From Megamerina dolium (Eukaryota; Arthropoda; Insecta; Diptera; Megamerinidae), in NCBI GenBank assembly GCA_963854835.1, contig OY978527.1, positions 26,300,557 through 26,364,556 of the forward strand: a DNA stretch of 64,000 nt, in the 5' to 3' direction. Of this stretch, positions 1-12,284 are shown piece by piece. The notes below the pieces were generated by a model. That model was not told where the DNA came from and searched no databases. It was given only the letters and a program-made list of their open reading frames with translations. The translations under genes and the position numbers were made by a program. Every line of letters begins with the position of its first letter. Within the stretch, counting starts at the first letter, position 1.

Positions 1-379
1 AAGAATTTGTATAGGATTTTTGACATATTTTTGCATGGGAAATATGCCAAGTCAAGTCGATTCTAACTTTAGAATGATTCTAACTTTGATTATAACCACG
101 GGCCTATTACTTTAATTTTTCTATGTAAAATCGCTGCTGAACCAAGTTTGAAGACAATAGAATTTGTTAACAGAAAGACAAAATGTATATGGTAATTTTA
201 AAATTTCCAGCAAAATAACTTCATCGCCCCTGTCAGCTACCATCTGTTAATATAGCTCCTTTAAGTTTTGAGCACACTGAACAAAAGTAAAGACTTGATA
301 AATACGAACGTTCAGGCGGTCCAAAAGAGGTCCTCACGTCTACTATAACTATAGAATAATATCGAACGATCGATCCCAG
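1..379. other. Intergenic, no recognised feature
   Basis: AT-rich sequence with no long ORF and no repeat structure that I recognise. The right part probably grades into the mariner fossil that follows. Confidence 0.5.
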
Positions 380-665
380 AGACTAACGAACATTCAAATC
401 AGTAGACTACTCCGGGTGAACGTGCACCAAAGAAGGCCAAGGTAGGTATGTCAACCAACAATGTCATTGCGACAATTTTTGGGAATGCATGTGGTGTCAT
501 TCATTTCGATTACGGTGAAAAGTATAAAATGATTACCGGTGTGGAAGTGTAAAGTGCTCTTCCACCATCACAACGCAGCGGCGCTTAAGACCGCAGTAGC
601 AATGGTAGAATTGCATGAATTATATTACGAATTGCTCTCTCAAGAAGAAGAGTATGCTATAACCA
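380..665 (+). pseudogene. mariner transposase fossil (internal fragment)
   Basis: Reading across frames gives pieces typical of the central catalytic region of mariner transposases: a PGERAPKKAK-like segment near 415-450, an HFDY-like segment near 505, then KVLFHHHNAAALKTAVAMVE at about 548-608. In functional family members the last block holds the second catalytic aspartate within an HQDNAPAHTS-like motif. Here that motif is altered and the Asp is gone. Stops and frameshifts separate the pieces, and neither the N-terminal helix-turn-helix nor the third Asp region is recognisable. This is an old, dead copy just upstream of the hAT element. Confidence 0.6.
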
Positions 666-2714
666 TAAATATAACCATATCTTCTATTCAAAAGCACACT
701 GACTTATCTAGTTGCCTCATATAAATTACAATATAGCCTACAAACCGTGTCTCTCAGATGGGAAATGTGAATTTTACTATCACTTAGTGCTGGAAAACTA
801 TCGATGGGGCTATCGATAGTATCGATAGTTTCATTTTCCCACCAATATCGAATGATTTTAAAAACTATCGATAGTTTTTGTTGCACACATCACTATTTTT
901 AATTTCATCAGACGTTACAGTTCAGTTACAGTTTCTTCTTTTTAATAGGTGGTGTTGACGTATGCGAGTGGTAGTTGATTGGCGGCGGAGAGATGGATAA
1001 ATTTTTTCAAAATGTGGGTAAGAATTGGCGTCTCATATGGCGGCTGAATTAGCGAAATCATTAGATAATTTGCTTGTTTTTTCAGGCTCCAGCCAAAATG
1101 GCTTCACAAACGGTGGCGATTCTAGCGACGAAGGCAGTATGCAAAAACGCATAAAAAAGGGGGCGTCCCACGTTTGGGACTTTTTCAAAAAGTCTACAGA
1201 CAAGAGGTATGCTAAGTGTAATATTTGCTCCAAGGAGTACAGAACCAGTGGAAACACTTCAAAACTGCTGGATCACCTCAGACGTGCGCACCCTTCCGCT
1301 CAAAAACATCCTGCGAGTGGATCGACAGTTGACTGCTACTTTCAAAAAACTAATGATTATGAAAGTGGTTCGGCAAAAAAAATTGCTCATGATAAAGCGA
1401 TTATGAAAATGATAGCAACAGATCTGCACCCTTTCCGAATTGTGGATATGGAAGGCTTCAGAAAGCTGCTCTTCCACTTTGACCCTCGCTACGTCCCGCC
1501 GAGTAGAACGACTTTGGGAAATGTCCATTTAGATGATTTGTATAAAAAATCAAAATCGAAATTACAATCAGTTTTAAGTGGAATTGAATTCTGTGCTTTG
1601 ACCACCGACTGCTGGACGTCTGCGCGAAATGAAAGCTACATGACCGTAACCTGTCATTTTATATCGGTAGATTTTAAACTACAATCAGCTGTGCTGTCGA
1701 CAACTGGGGTAGAGAATAGCAGCAACCACTCAGCTGAAAATATAGCACGTTCGTTGAGTTCTGTTATTACTGCATGGGGTATTTCTAGCAAAATTACATC
1801 CATTGTTACAGACAATGCGGCAAACATGGTTAAAGCATGCGATTTATTGCAAGTGCGGCATCTCCCTTGCTTCGCGCATAGTATTAATCTTGTTGTTCAA
1901 GACGCCCTAAAGCAAGAAAGTATAAGCGCTTTACTTGCCAAATGTAAAAGGATTGTCGCTTTTTTTAAAAGTAGTTCCACCGCGTATGCAAAATTCAGAG
2001 CGGCACAAAGTTGTCAAAATCCATATAGCTCCATCGTATGATAAAGAGGATTTTGCTAACCAGAGAAGCAGTCGCAGTGGTTTTGTTAAATGCACCCAAA
2101 TCGACACCTATACTTACAGCAGAAGATTTTTTGATGTTGGAAAATTTGTGTAATATATTCTCGCCTTTTGATGATGCTACGCTCCAAGCATCAGCCAACA
2201 CAACAGTAACCTCATCCTTAATTATTCCCATTGCTTTTGGTATACATCAAAAACTGCAAAATCTAAAAGGCACTTTGAAGTCTAAGGAATGCGAAGACAT
2301 TTGTACATTTTTAATTGACCGATTAAAAGTTAGGACTTCTCATTATGAGAATCGAAGCGTCCTTAAACTTGCAACGCTTTTGGATCCGAGGTTTAAGAAG
2401 GAAGGTTTTAGGTCAGCTGCGAATGCATATGCTGCTTCAAATCTACTTCAGAATGATCTTACTTTTTTGTTGTCACCATCGACCTCCAACAGCACGTTTC
2501 AAACGCCAACACCACCAATTGTTAAAGCAGCACAACAAGAAAACTCCCTTTTGGGATTTGTTGCGGAAAAAATTGCAATGAAATCTTATTCAACCAGGGC
2601 AGATTCCATCATAACGCTTAGACGATATTCTGAAAGCCCGAACGCATCACAGGATGCTGATCCGTTACTCTTTTGGAAGGTAATAAATGTGTTACATATA
2701 TCTTATGTCATGTA

Positions 2715-4365
2715 CAGTGGCTCACAGCTTATTTCGTACAGTGTATATATTTTTATGTAAATGGCTGTAACATCGAAACTAAAAAACTTATCGATAAGTT
2801 TTGAATGTAGATGTCTGTGTATGTGTTTAGTAAACCTAATAAGAAAACGGGGAACCTCAAAAATTGTTCTTTTTGTCATGCAAGAGAGAAAAACTATTGA
2901 TCAGCTGATTTTCAGCTCACATCTTATTTCGTACACAAACTTCAATGTAAGTAAGTTTCATTCTGCCGCGCAGTTACAAAGTTTTTTTGAATTGTATGAG
3001 TTTTTGGACCTTTTTAACTATTATAAATATTTTTATTATTCTTATTTTAAATAGTTAAAGTGCTGTAAATTAAACATTTAGCGTTATGGGTCGTCGTACA
3101 ACGGTGGAACAGCGTAAGCTGGTAATTAACCATTTTAGGAAAGGTCAGAGTGTGCGAAAAATTGCTGAAATGACAAATTTAAGTGCCTCAACTGTCCAAT
3201 ACATCATTCAACGCTTCATTCGCGAAAATCGGTTGGAGAACAAGGGCAGAGAAGCACCTAATAAGATTTTCAACGCATCAGACGAGCGTTATATTGTACG
3301 AAAAATTAAGAAAAATCCAAAGTTATCCACTCCGAAGTTGGCTGCAGAGGTTCAGCGTGAAATAGGAAAATCATCCAGTGCTGAAACTGTCCGACGTGTG
3401 CTGCGCAATCATGACTTGAACGGTCGAGTAGCCCGAAAGAAACCATTCATTTCAAAAATGAATATACAACGCCGACTTGACTACGCCAAAGAGCATATTA
3501 TTAAGACTCCTGCGTTCTGGAATACCGTTATTTTCGCGGATGAGTCTAAGTTTAATATTTTTGGCTCGGACGGAATGTCATATGTTTGGCGTAAAGCGAA
3601 TACCGAGCTAAACAAGGAGAACCTTAAGCCCACAGTGAAGCATGGTGGCGGTAGCGTGATGGTTTGGGCCTGTATGTCAGCAGCCGGAGTAGGTGAATTG
3701 GTTTTTATTGAGGGAACAATGGACAAAATGAAGTACCTCGAGATTCTGAAAAACAATTTACTTCAAAGTGCAGACAAACTGGGTTTGCGGGAAGAATTTC
3801 GGTACTACCAAGATAATGACCCAAAACATAAATCTGGGATTTGCAATCTTGGCTTATTTGGAACTGCCCACACTTGATGTCTCCACCACCACAGTCACCT
3901 GACATGAATGTGATTGAAAATCTTTAGTCTATTTTGGACAATAAAATAAGAACACACAAGATTTCTAATAAGCAAGACCTAAAGAAGGTACTAATGGAGG
4001 AATGGAAAAAAATCACACCAGACATCACTCAAAAATTGGTGGATTCAATGCCAAATAGACTCCAGGCTGTCATTAACGCTAAGGGATGTCATACTAAATA
4101 TTAAAATCAACTTACTTTGTTTTTAGTTTGAACTTAAAGAGACTGTACGAAATAAGCTGTGACATGAATTTTCCTATTTTTTTCTTATTTTATTTTTTTA
4201 TAGTGTCAAACACTAAAATTTTGAAAAAGTAAATTTTGGAAAATAAAAAACAAACCTTCCTTTCAAAAATGGCATTTATATTTTGTTCAAATTTTTGCTA
4301 TATTAGGAATTACGACTGCAGCAATTTTTAAACTGTCACTGTACGAAATTAGCTGGGAGCCACTG
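2715..4365 (+). mobile_element. Tc1-like transposon with IR/DR ends, nested in hAT intron
   Basis: TA dinucleotides at 2713-2714 and 4366-4367 flank a 1651-bp element whose ends begin CAGTGGCTC and share the motif AGCTTATTTCGTACAGTG. A second copy of this motif lies about 200 bp inside each end, at 2912-2936 and, inverted, at 4143-4163. Four direct-repeat-like sites in this layout match the IR/DR arrangement of Tc1 elements such as Sleeping Beauty or Bari, where they bind transposase. It encodes a degraded transposase (3086-4104). Confidence 0.93.
3086..4104 (+). pseudogene. Tc1-like transposase (DD34E), frameshift and nonsense
   Basis: The open part (3086-3877) starts at ATG with MGRRTTVEQRKLVINHFRKG. 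It holds paired helix-turn-helix DNA-binding domains (residues about 1-115) and the catalytic blocks VIFADESKF (first Asp, near residue 150) and QDNDPKHKS (second Asp, near residue 248). A frameshift around 3846 then moves the frame to the block SPDMNVIEN, which carries the catalytic Glu. The following Trp codon is TAG (about 3926), and the C-terminus then reads on to a stop at 4104. Intact relatives are about 340 residues, so the original length is visible. With two lesions the copy cannot make a full transposase. Confidence 0.9.
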
Positions 4366-5131
4366 TATATCAAAAGTATTTGTATTCAATAGGATTACTC
4401 AAATGACTCAAATGAATTAAGGGCTTGCGCAAGACGATATTTATGTGTCCCAGCAACATCAACAGATTCAGAAAGGATGTTCAGCAAGGCGGGATATCTT
4501 ATATCTGACCGAAGAGCCAGCCTTAAGCAAGCAAACGTTGACAAAATTTTGTTTATAAACAAAAATTTTAATTTAGAGTAATTTCTGTTAACTTCAGTAT
4601 GTTCTGATATTTTCCAATAGTGCGCAGAGAGAAAAAACGTCACATACACGAGTCACGTCATATAGACGAATTTTACTAGTCTTTAATCAGTGAATTAATA
4701 TGATTTTAGTTTATTTATTTATATTTTAGTTTATTAAACTTTTTATTTGATTTGATAATCTTGTGGATCTCATGTTTGAAAAATAAATAAGTATATATGT
4801 ACATATACATATGTACCATAATATATAAAACCAAATTGTTTTTCTAATTATTAATATCATACGGGATTTGTATGAATAGGTTACTTATATCATTTCCAGT
4901 GCGCTGCAGGTGGTACAACTCATAGGTATTTGGCATTTTTCTGACATGTCAAAAAATTTCGATAGTATCGATATTATCGAATGATTTGGACTATCACTAT
5001 CGAAAATATCGAATGAGCCTACTATCGATAGTTTTCCAGCACTACTATCACTACTACTCGAACCTAACCTAAATTTTCGAAGATATATTCATTTCGGTCA
5101 GATGTTTGTAACCACTTAAAGGATCTCCGAG

Positions 5132-5132
5132 G

Positions 5133-5183
<51 letters not shown>

Positions 5184-5210
5184 CTATATATATATATATA
5201 TATATATATA

Positions 5211-5299
<89 letters not shown>

Positions 5300-5310
5300 A
5301 TATATATATA

Positions 5311-5345
<35 letters not shown>

Positions 5346-5368
5346 ATATATATATATATATATATATC

Positions 5369-5445
<77 letters not shown>

Positions 5446-5450
5446 AATAT
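5132..5450. repeat. (TA)n microsatellite with TATC interruptions
   Basis: About 320 bp of nearly pure TA dinucleotides, with single C or A interruptions. It directly abuts the 3' end of the minus-strand SINE at 5451. Open frames through it encode only Tyr-Ile repeats and are artefacts. Confidence 0.97.
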
Positions 5451-6115
<665 letters not shown>

Positions 6116-6484
6116 TTCGATTTAACGATGTCCGTCATCTGGCTGGTTCGCACGATAACTTGAGCAAATATTGAGCTATTTTCAAGAAAGGGTGCGGAGG
6201 GGATTGATATTGGGCATGATCGGTCAACCACCATGCCCACACCGAGCATTCAAAGCAACTAATATCAGAATTTTCAAAATCTTTAACTTGCTATAACTGC
6301 CATCTGTGACATTATGTTATACTACTACATGACCTTGCGAGAAATGGGCGAGCCACGCCTACAGCTGAAAGTAGCTCCCATACAAAGTGCATGCATTTTT
6401 TTAAATTTAAACCGCTGCAACTTCGATATCGCATGTCTAAACAAACCATATTCGACACTTAGATTAAGATTATAATGGAAATAA

Positions 6485-6976
6485 CTTACTTACTTACTTA
6501 TGTGGCCATAACAACCGAATATCGATTTAGGCCGAAAATAACATGCTTCGCCAGCCATCTCTGTTCTTCGCTAGCTGGCGCCAGTTAGAAATTCCAAGCG
6601 CCGTCAGGTTCTCCAGTACTTGGTCTTCCTCTTCTGCGTCGTCCTCCAGCGGGTTCCGAATATAACACCTTCTTAGCTGGAGCGTGTTCTTCCATTCGCT
6701 CGACATGACCTAGCCAGCGCAGCCGCTGGATTTTGATGCGCTTTACTATGTCAATATCGGCATACAGCTCGTACAGCTCATGGTTGTACCTTATTCGGTA
6801 CTCGCCACCAACGCAAATAGGTCCAAAGATCTTGCGTAGGACTTTTCTCTCGAAAACTCCAAGCATTCGCTCATCCGAGGTGGAAATTGTCCAGGCTTCA
6901 GCGCCATATGTTAGGACAGGCATGATGAGAGACTTGTAGAGTGTAGTTTTCGTTCTTCGAGAGAGGGCTGACAGTG
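6485..6976 (-). mobile_element. RTE-clade LINE, 3' fragment
   Basis: Minus-strand frame 7007-6585 encodes the region after the reverse transcriptase, TLYKSLIMPVLTYGAEAW and WLGHVERMEEHAPAKK, typical of RTE-clade ORF C-termini. The first residues of that frame, before 6976, are host repeat and not element. The 3' end has an (AAGT)n tail (ACTTACTTACTTA on the plus strand at 6485). GGAAATAA at 6477-6484 recurs at 6977-6984 as a short target duplication. It is 5'-truncated, about 490 bp, and inserted in DINE-like copy A. Confidence 0.85.
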
Positions 6977-7825
6977 GGAAATAAGCTGACAGAAAATCAG
7001 AAAGCACACTTCTTTATGTGGCTCCAATACAAAGTTCAGGAATTTTAAAAATATTTTTAAGTCCCATAACTTACAAACTATTCAAAATAACAGAATTTTC
7101 TTTAAATTTAAACCGCTGTAACTTCGGAAGTTTTCTGCCTAGAGCAACCATAATTGACACATAGATTAATATTATAATTAAAATGAGCTGCCGTAAGATC
7201 AGAAGGCCCGCCCACTGCTTTATGTGTGTCCGATACAAAGTCGAGGAAATTAAATAAACAGCGCCATAACTTACGAACTATTCAGCGTAGAAAAATCATA
7301 TTTAAGTTGTGAATTGGATTATAAGGATTACCGGAAAACAAGATAAATAGTGATAACTAGATTTACAAGAAATTAACAAGCCACGCCCACTGCTTATGGC
7401 AGCTTTCATATAAAATGACTCAATTTTAAACCGTTGTAACTTTGACAGTTCTTTGACTAGAGCAATCACAATTAACACTTGGATTAATATCGTGAAGGGA
7501 AGTAATGTGGCATGAAAGCAACATACCGTGCCCACTTCTAAATGGGGTTATCATACAACGTTGCAAAAATTAAAAAAATAATAACTTAAAACGATATAAC
7601 TACGAACAAAATTTAAGGTGTACATTAATATTGCAAACATAATGAAGTTTACAAGAAATGGCTCCCATACTGCGCCTCGCTTAACTTACAAAATACTTCG
7701 CCTAGGTGGACCATATTTCAGGTTTAGACTAGTATTATAGGCACTACTCCTCAAAAATTGGAGAGCCAAGCCTACTTCTTAATGTAGCTCTTATAAAAGA
7801 AAAAAATGGATATGCGAGCATATAT

Positions 7826-7833
7826 TATATATA

Positions 7834-7869
<36 letters not shown>

Positions 7870-7929
7870 TGTATATATATGTATATATATATGTATATAT
7901 ATATATATGTGTGTATATATGTATATATA

Positions 7930-8000
<71 letters not shown>
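7826..8000. repeat. (TA)n microsatellite
   Basis: About 175 bp of TA dinucleotides with GTA and CA interruptions, between the AT-rich 3' region of DINE-like copy A and the SINE 3' end at 8001. Confidence 0.95.
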
Positions 8001-8003
<3 letters not shown>

Positions 8004-8344
8004 GCACTTAAAGCCCCGAAGGGCTCATTGGCCGAGCTTCTCTTCAATTACTGTTGTGAGTGTTAAATTTTGGACAGTATCAGAAGGGACCTACTTATTT
8101 TAGCCGGTTCCGAACGGCAGAACCCTTGCGACATCACTTTTTCTGAGCTTTGTCACAGAGTTCTTTTAGAAGCTTTTTCATGGCAAGTTGTTACTGTCGG
8201 AAGAATTGCCAATTGCTTGCCGACAGGTGGGTACCGCTCGAAAGAAAAATATTTTCGATATTAAATTTGTTATGCATGAGCCGGGGATTGAACCACGACC
8301 TACAGATCAGAAGGCCAACACACTAACCACTGAGCCACGGCACC
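8001..8344 (-). mobile_element. tRNA-derived SINE, copy 2
   Basis: Full-length, minus strand, same body as copy 1. The A box GTGGCTCAGTGG and the B box GGTTCAATCCCCGG are both well preserved on the minus strand. The 3' end GTGCCAC abuts (TA)n at 8000. Confidence 0.88.
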
Positions 8345-8349
8345 ACAAT

Positions 8350-8794
<445 letters not shown>

Positions 8795-9845
8795 AGATCA
8801 GAAGAAATATGGCTTCAGCAAGATGGTGTAACACTACCATCCAAACTATATATTAATATTAAAATGCAATTGGCCATCGTGATAGTTCAATTTATCAACC
8901 CACTGAAATAAGCGTGTCACTTGTGGAAAGGATAAGTACTTTCAAAACTTTTCCTTGTATATTTGTGTATTTGTTCTGTCGAAAATTCATCTACGGAAAT
9001 CGTTTGTACATTCACCTATATTAATATAAGAATAGATAAAGAATATTAGTAAACAAATCATTCGATGTAAAACGTGGTGGAAATAGTACTATACAATGGA
9101 ATAAATAAATAAAATGTTATAAAAGTGTCATATGATAAAAACAACTGAGTATGCATGTGATCAAAATTTTAAAAACGGTTTAGCACATGCCCATTGTAGG
9201 GTAGACTATCGAATATTAGCTTATTTGCAAGATAATAAAATCGATTCAATGTACATACATATATTTAAATGCTCATGCATATGTACAGATATAGTTAACT
9301 AATCTGGAATATTAAGAGAGTTGATAGCAGACTCCAGTCACGCCATATACAATTTTTCTAATATCAGCACTGCGTATTAATTTTTGTTGTACCTCATATA
9401 CGTCTACGTAACACAGCACCGGACTATGCACTTTATGGTATGAGTATTCATAATCTTTCTCATCATATGCGTTTTTTCGATTACGAATGGAGTATCTTAC
9501 AGGATGCTTAGTGTATTTTCTCCCTTTGCTGTGCAAATGTTTAGAATTTCCGAAAGTACAATCCTTCGCTATGTCTACGAACCTATTTGAGTAGGTAGTG
9601 AGAACCGAATCATGACATAATTAGCGTTCCATCAGATCAAGCAAATAAATAATTTTCGCTCTTTAGAATTTGATTCTACTACTTCACAGCTTAAATCTAA
9701 TATGGACTAGTGGACTAGCCTCAACCGTCAGACCTCTTCCGACCACAATTCGATTTCAGTGTTTTCGATCAATATTATCAAGCAGTAACATATTTTGATT
9801 CAATCGATATTAAATTGACGTATATTAAATTGACGTATTGACGTT
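8795..9845. other. Intergenic, no recognised gene
   Basis: AT-rich. The only moderately long frame is on the minus strand at 9312-9536 (74 residues, no recognised domain, rich in Tyr, Lys and Arg). I see no splice context or similarity that would support it as an exon. Confidence 0.5.
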
Positions 9846-10190
9846 GGTGCCGTAGCTCAGTGGTTAGTGTGTTCGTCTTCTGATCTGTAGGTTGTGGTTC
9901 AATCCCCGGCTGATGCATAACAAATTTAATATCGATAAGATTTTTCTTTCGAATGGTACCCACCTGTCGGCAAGCAATTGGCAATTCTTCCGACAGTAAC
10001 AACTTGCCATGAAAAAGCTTCTTAAAGAACTCTGTGACAAAGCTCAGAAAAAGTAATGTCACAAGTGTTCTGCCGTTCGGAACCGGCTAAAATAAGTAGG
10101 CCCCTTCTAATATTGTCCAAAATTTAAGACGCACAACAGTAATGGAAGAGAAGCTCGGCCAATGAGCCCTTTGGGGCTTTAAGTGCCACA
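9846..10190 (+). mobile_element. tRNA-derived SINE, copy 4 (full length, plus strand)
   Basis: This is the cleanest copy for reading the structure. The A box TAGCTCAGTGG is at 9853-9863 and the B box GGTTCAATCCC at 9896-9906, about 43 bp apart start to start as in a tRNA gene. The body is about 270 bp and ends GCTTTAAGTGCCACA at 10190. The tail is ATTTATTTATTTTT rather than (TA)n. Confidence 0.9.
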
Positions 10191-10329
10191 TATTTATTTA
10201 TTTTTATTTTTGATTGTTTTTTTTTTGATTGTTAGATGATTTTTAATTGATTTACAAGGACAATTTAGAATACGTAAATATTTCGCGGCGATAATTTTAT
10301 GCTTTCGACAGAGAACTTTGCGCAGATCA

Positions 10330-10625
10330 GTGCCAGTGGTTAGTGTGTCGGCATTCTGACCTGTAAGTTGTGGGTTCAATACCCGGCTGAAGCATAACAA
10401 ATTTGATATCGAAAAATTTTTTTTTCGAACGGTACCCACCTGTCGACAAGCAATTGGCAATTCTTCCGCCAGTAACAGTTTGCCGTGATGTGATATAACA
10501 AGAGTTCTGCCGTTCGGAACCGGCTAAAATAAGTAGATCCCTTCTAATACTGTCCTAAATTTAACACACACAACATTAAAAGAAGAAAAACACCGGCCAA
10601 TGAGCCGAGGGTTATAAGTGCCACA
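10330..10625 (+). mobile_element. tRNA-derived SINE, copy 5 (A box deleted)
   Basis: Plus strand. The head reads GTGCCAGTGGTTAGTGTG, so about 8 bases of the A-box arm are missing relative to copy 4. The B box GGTTCAATACCC is kept. The body is shortened by small deletions. The tail is a T-rich stretch leading into DINE-like copy B. Confidence 0.82.
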
Positions 10626-10646
10626 TTTTTTAATTTTTTTATTTTT

Positions 10647-12284
10647 ATACCCTGCATAATGCAATATGCATGGTATATTCATTTCGGTCAGATGTTTGTG
10701 TCCACTTGAAGGAATCTCCGGAGATATAGACATAGATATATATTCGTGATCAGCGTCGATTAAATTTTCGATTTAACGATGTCCGTCCGTCCGTCCGTCT
10801 GTCTGTCACCTGGCTGGTTCGCACGATAACTTGAGTAAATATTGAGCTATTTCGATGAAATTTGGCATAAGTAATCTATGATCCAAGGGTACGGAGGGGA
10901 TTGATATTGGGCATGATCGGCCAATAACCACGCCCACACCAAGCATTCAAAGCGACTAACCTCGAAATTTTCAAAATCTTTAACTTGCTATAACTCACAT
11001 AATATACGACTTGGGACAACAATATTTGGCACATAGACTTATATTATACTACTATATAACCTCGCCAAAAGTGGTTGAGCCACGCCTACTTTTTAGCGTA
11101 GCTCTCATACAAAGTGTCTGTACTTCTTTTAAATTGAAACAGCTGTAAGTTCTACAATCTTCCGTCCAGAATAACCATAATTGTCACTTAGATTAACATG
11201 GTAGTCGGAAATAATATGGCAGAAAATCAGTGTGCCACGCCCACTGCTTTTTGGGTCTCCCATACAAAGTTGCGGAAATTAAAAAAAATGTTGCCGGTTA
11301 TAACTTGCAAACTATTCAGCGTAGAATAACAAGATTTAAGGTATGGAATAGTATTGTACGAGCAACTAGACTCACTTGAAATGGGTGCGCCACGCCCACT
11401 GTTTATTGTAGCCCCCATACAAATTTTAAATTGAAACAGCTGTAACTTCGGCAATCTTTTGCCTAAAATAACCATAATTGACACTTGGATTAATATCGTA
11501 GTCAGCAAAAATCTGGCAGAAAATGAGTGTGCCACGCCCACTCCTTCATGAGCCTCCCATACAAAGTCAAGGGAATTAAACTAAAACTTTTAAGCTCCAT
11601 AACTTACAAACCATTTAGCGTAGGACAACGAGATTTAAGGTATGGATAAGTATTGTACGAGCAACTAGGGTCATAGGAAATGGGCGCGCGATGCCCACTG
11701 TTTATTGCAGCCCCCATACAAAATGACTGAAATTCTTTTAAATTTAAACAGCTGTAACTTCGGCAATCTCTTGCCTAAAATAACCATAATTGACACTTAG
11801 ATTAATACGTAGTCGGAAATAATTTGGCAGAAAATCAGTGTGCCACGCCCACTCCTTCATAAGTCTCCCATACAAAGTCGAGGGAATTAAACTAAAACTT
11901 TTAAGCTCCATAACTTACAAACCATTTAGCGTAGGGCAACCAAATTTAAGGTGTGGATTGATATTGAAAAATTAATTAGATATACCAGAAAGAGATACGC
12001 CACGCCCACTTTTTATATATCTTCCGTATAAAGTCTCGGATTTATCTTAAACATTAAAACACCCATAACTTACTAATTAATACGCCTAGGTCAACCCATT
12101 GCAACCTATGTAGTTTAGTATTATAGGCAGAAATTGATCCTCCAAAATTGGTAAGGTACGCCTGCTTCTTAATGTAGGTCCTATACACAGTAGTGGAAGA
12201 AAAGGATGGATATACGAGCAAACTTTTTATATACATCTCTACATATGCAGGGTATAATTTGGTCGGCCCTAGCCGACTGTAAGG
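10647..12284 (+). repeat. DINE-1/Helentron-like repeat copy B (most complete)
   Basis: The 5' end TATACCCTGCATA is followed by TATGCATGGTATA, an imperfect palindrome. The 3' end has the complement TATGCAGGGTATAA (12244-12258), then a hairpin GTCGGC-CCTA-GCCGAC (12262-12277), and stops at GACTGTAAGG. The centre is a run of about 150-bp units marked by CCACGCCCAC at about 11233, 11390, 11530, 11690 (mutated), 11840 and 12000. These alternate in two types, giving a roughly 300-bp dimer. A (GTCC)n-like block lies near 10780. Subterminal inverted repeats, a 3' hairpin and central 150-bp tandem repeats together fit the non-autonomous Helentron group that includes DINE-1. The assignment is inference; the repeat structure is seen directly. 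No protein is encoded. Confidence 0.7.

Larger units (their letters stand above)
993..4581 (+). pseudogene. hAT transposase gene, three exons, one frameshift
   Basis: Proposed exons are 993-1017, 1086-2679 and 4393-4581. Intron 1 has a GTAAGA donor at 1018 and TTTTTTCAG acceptor ending 1085. Intron 2 has its donor at 2680 and acceptor AATAG ending 4392. Both joins keep the frame. The product starts MDKFFQNVG. A BED zinc finger follows (roughly residues 35-90, with CNIC and the HLRRAHP segment), then the RNase-H-like core (TTDCWTSARNESY, SIVTDNAANMV, CFAHSINLVVQDAL) and the C-terminal hAT dimerisation block in exon 3 (PATSTDSERMFSKAG). Near 2032 the frame is lost: a small deletion has removed the expected DVPTRWN-type stretch. 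One stop at 2039-2041 follows. Tc1 lies wholly in intron 2, so it did not by itself break the coding sequence. Confidence 0.8.
785..5044 (+). mobile_element. hAT-superfamily DNA transposon, nearly complete, carrying a nested Tc1
   Basis: Both ends carry the same terminal inverted repeat, TAGTGCTGGAAAACTATCGA, at 785 and its complement ending at 5044. The 8-bp flank CTATCACT occurs at 777-784 and again at 5045-5052. An 8-bp duplication is the hallmark of hAT insertion. Subterminal regions on both sides hold several copies of the palindrome CTATCGATAG, probably transposase binding sites. The element encodes a BED-finger hAT transposase (993-4581). A Tc1-like element at 2715-4365 accounts for about 1.65 kb of the 4.26 kb length. 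The exact duplication argues for a fairly recent insertion, although the transposase is damaged. Confidence 0.93.

Noticed and set aside
9312..9536. 74-codon minus-strand ORF
   Set aside because: No recognised family and no supporting signals, and its length is within what chance gives in this window.
9846..9920. A functional tRNA gene at the SINE heads
   Set aside because: Same head recurs in six copies fused to a common body, and the acceptor stem does not pair well. This is the SINE pattern.
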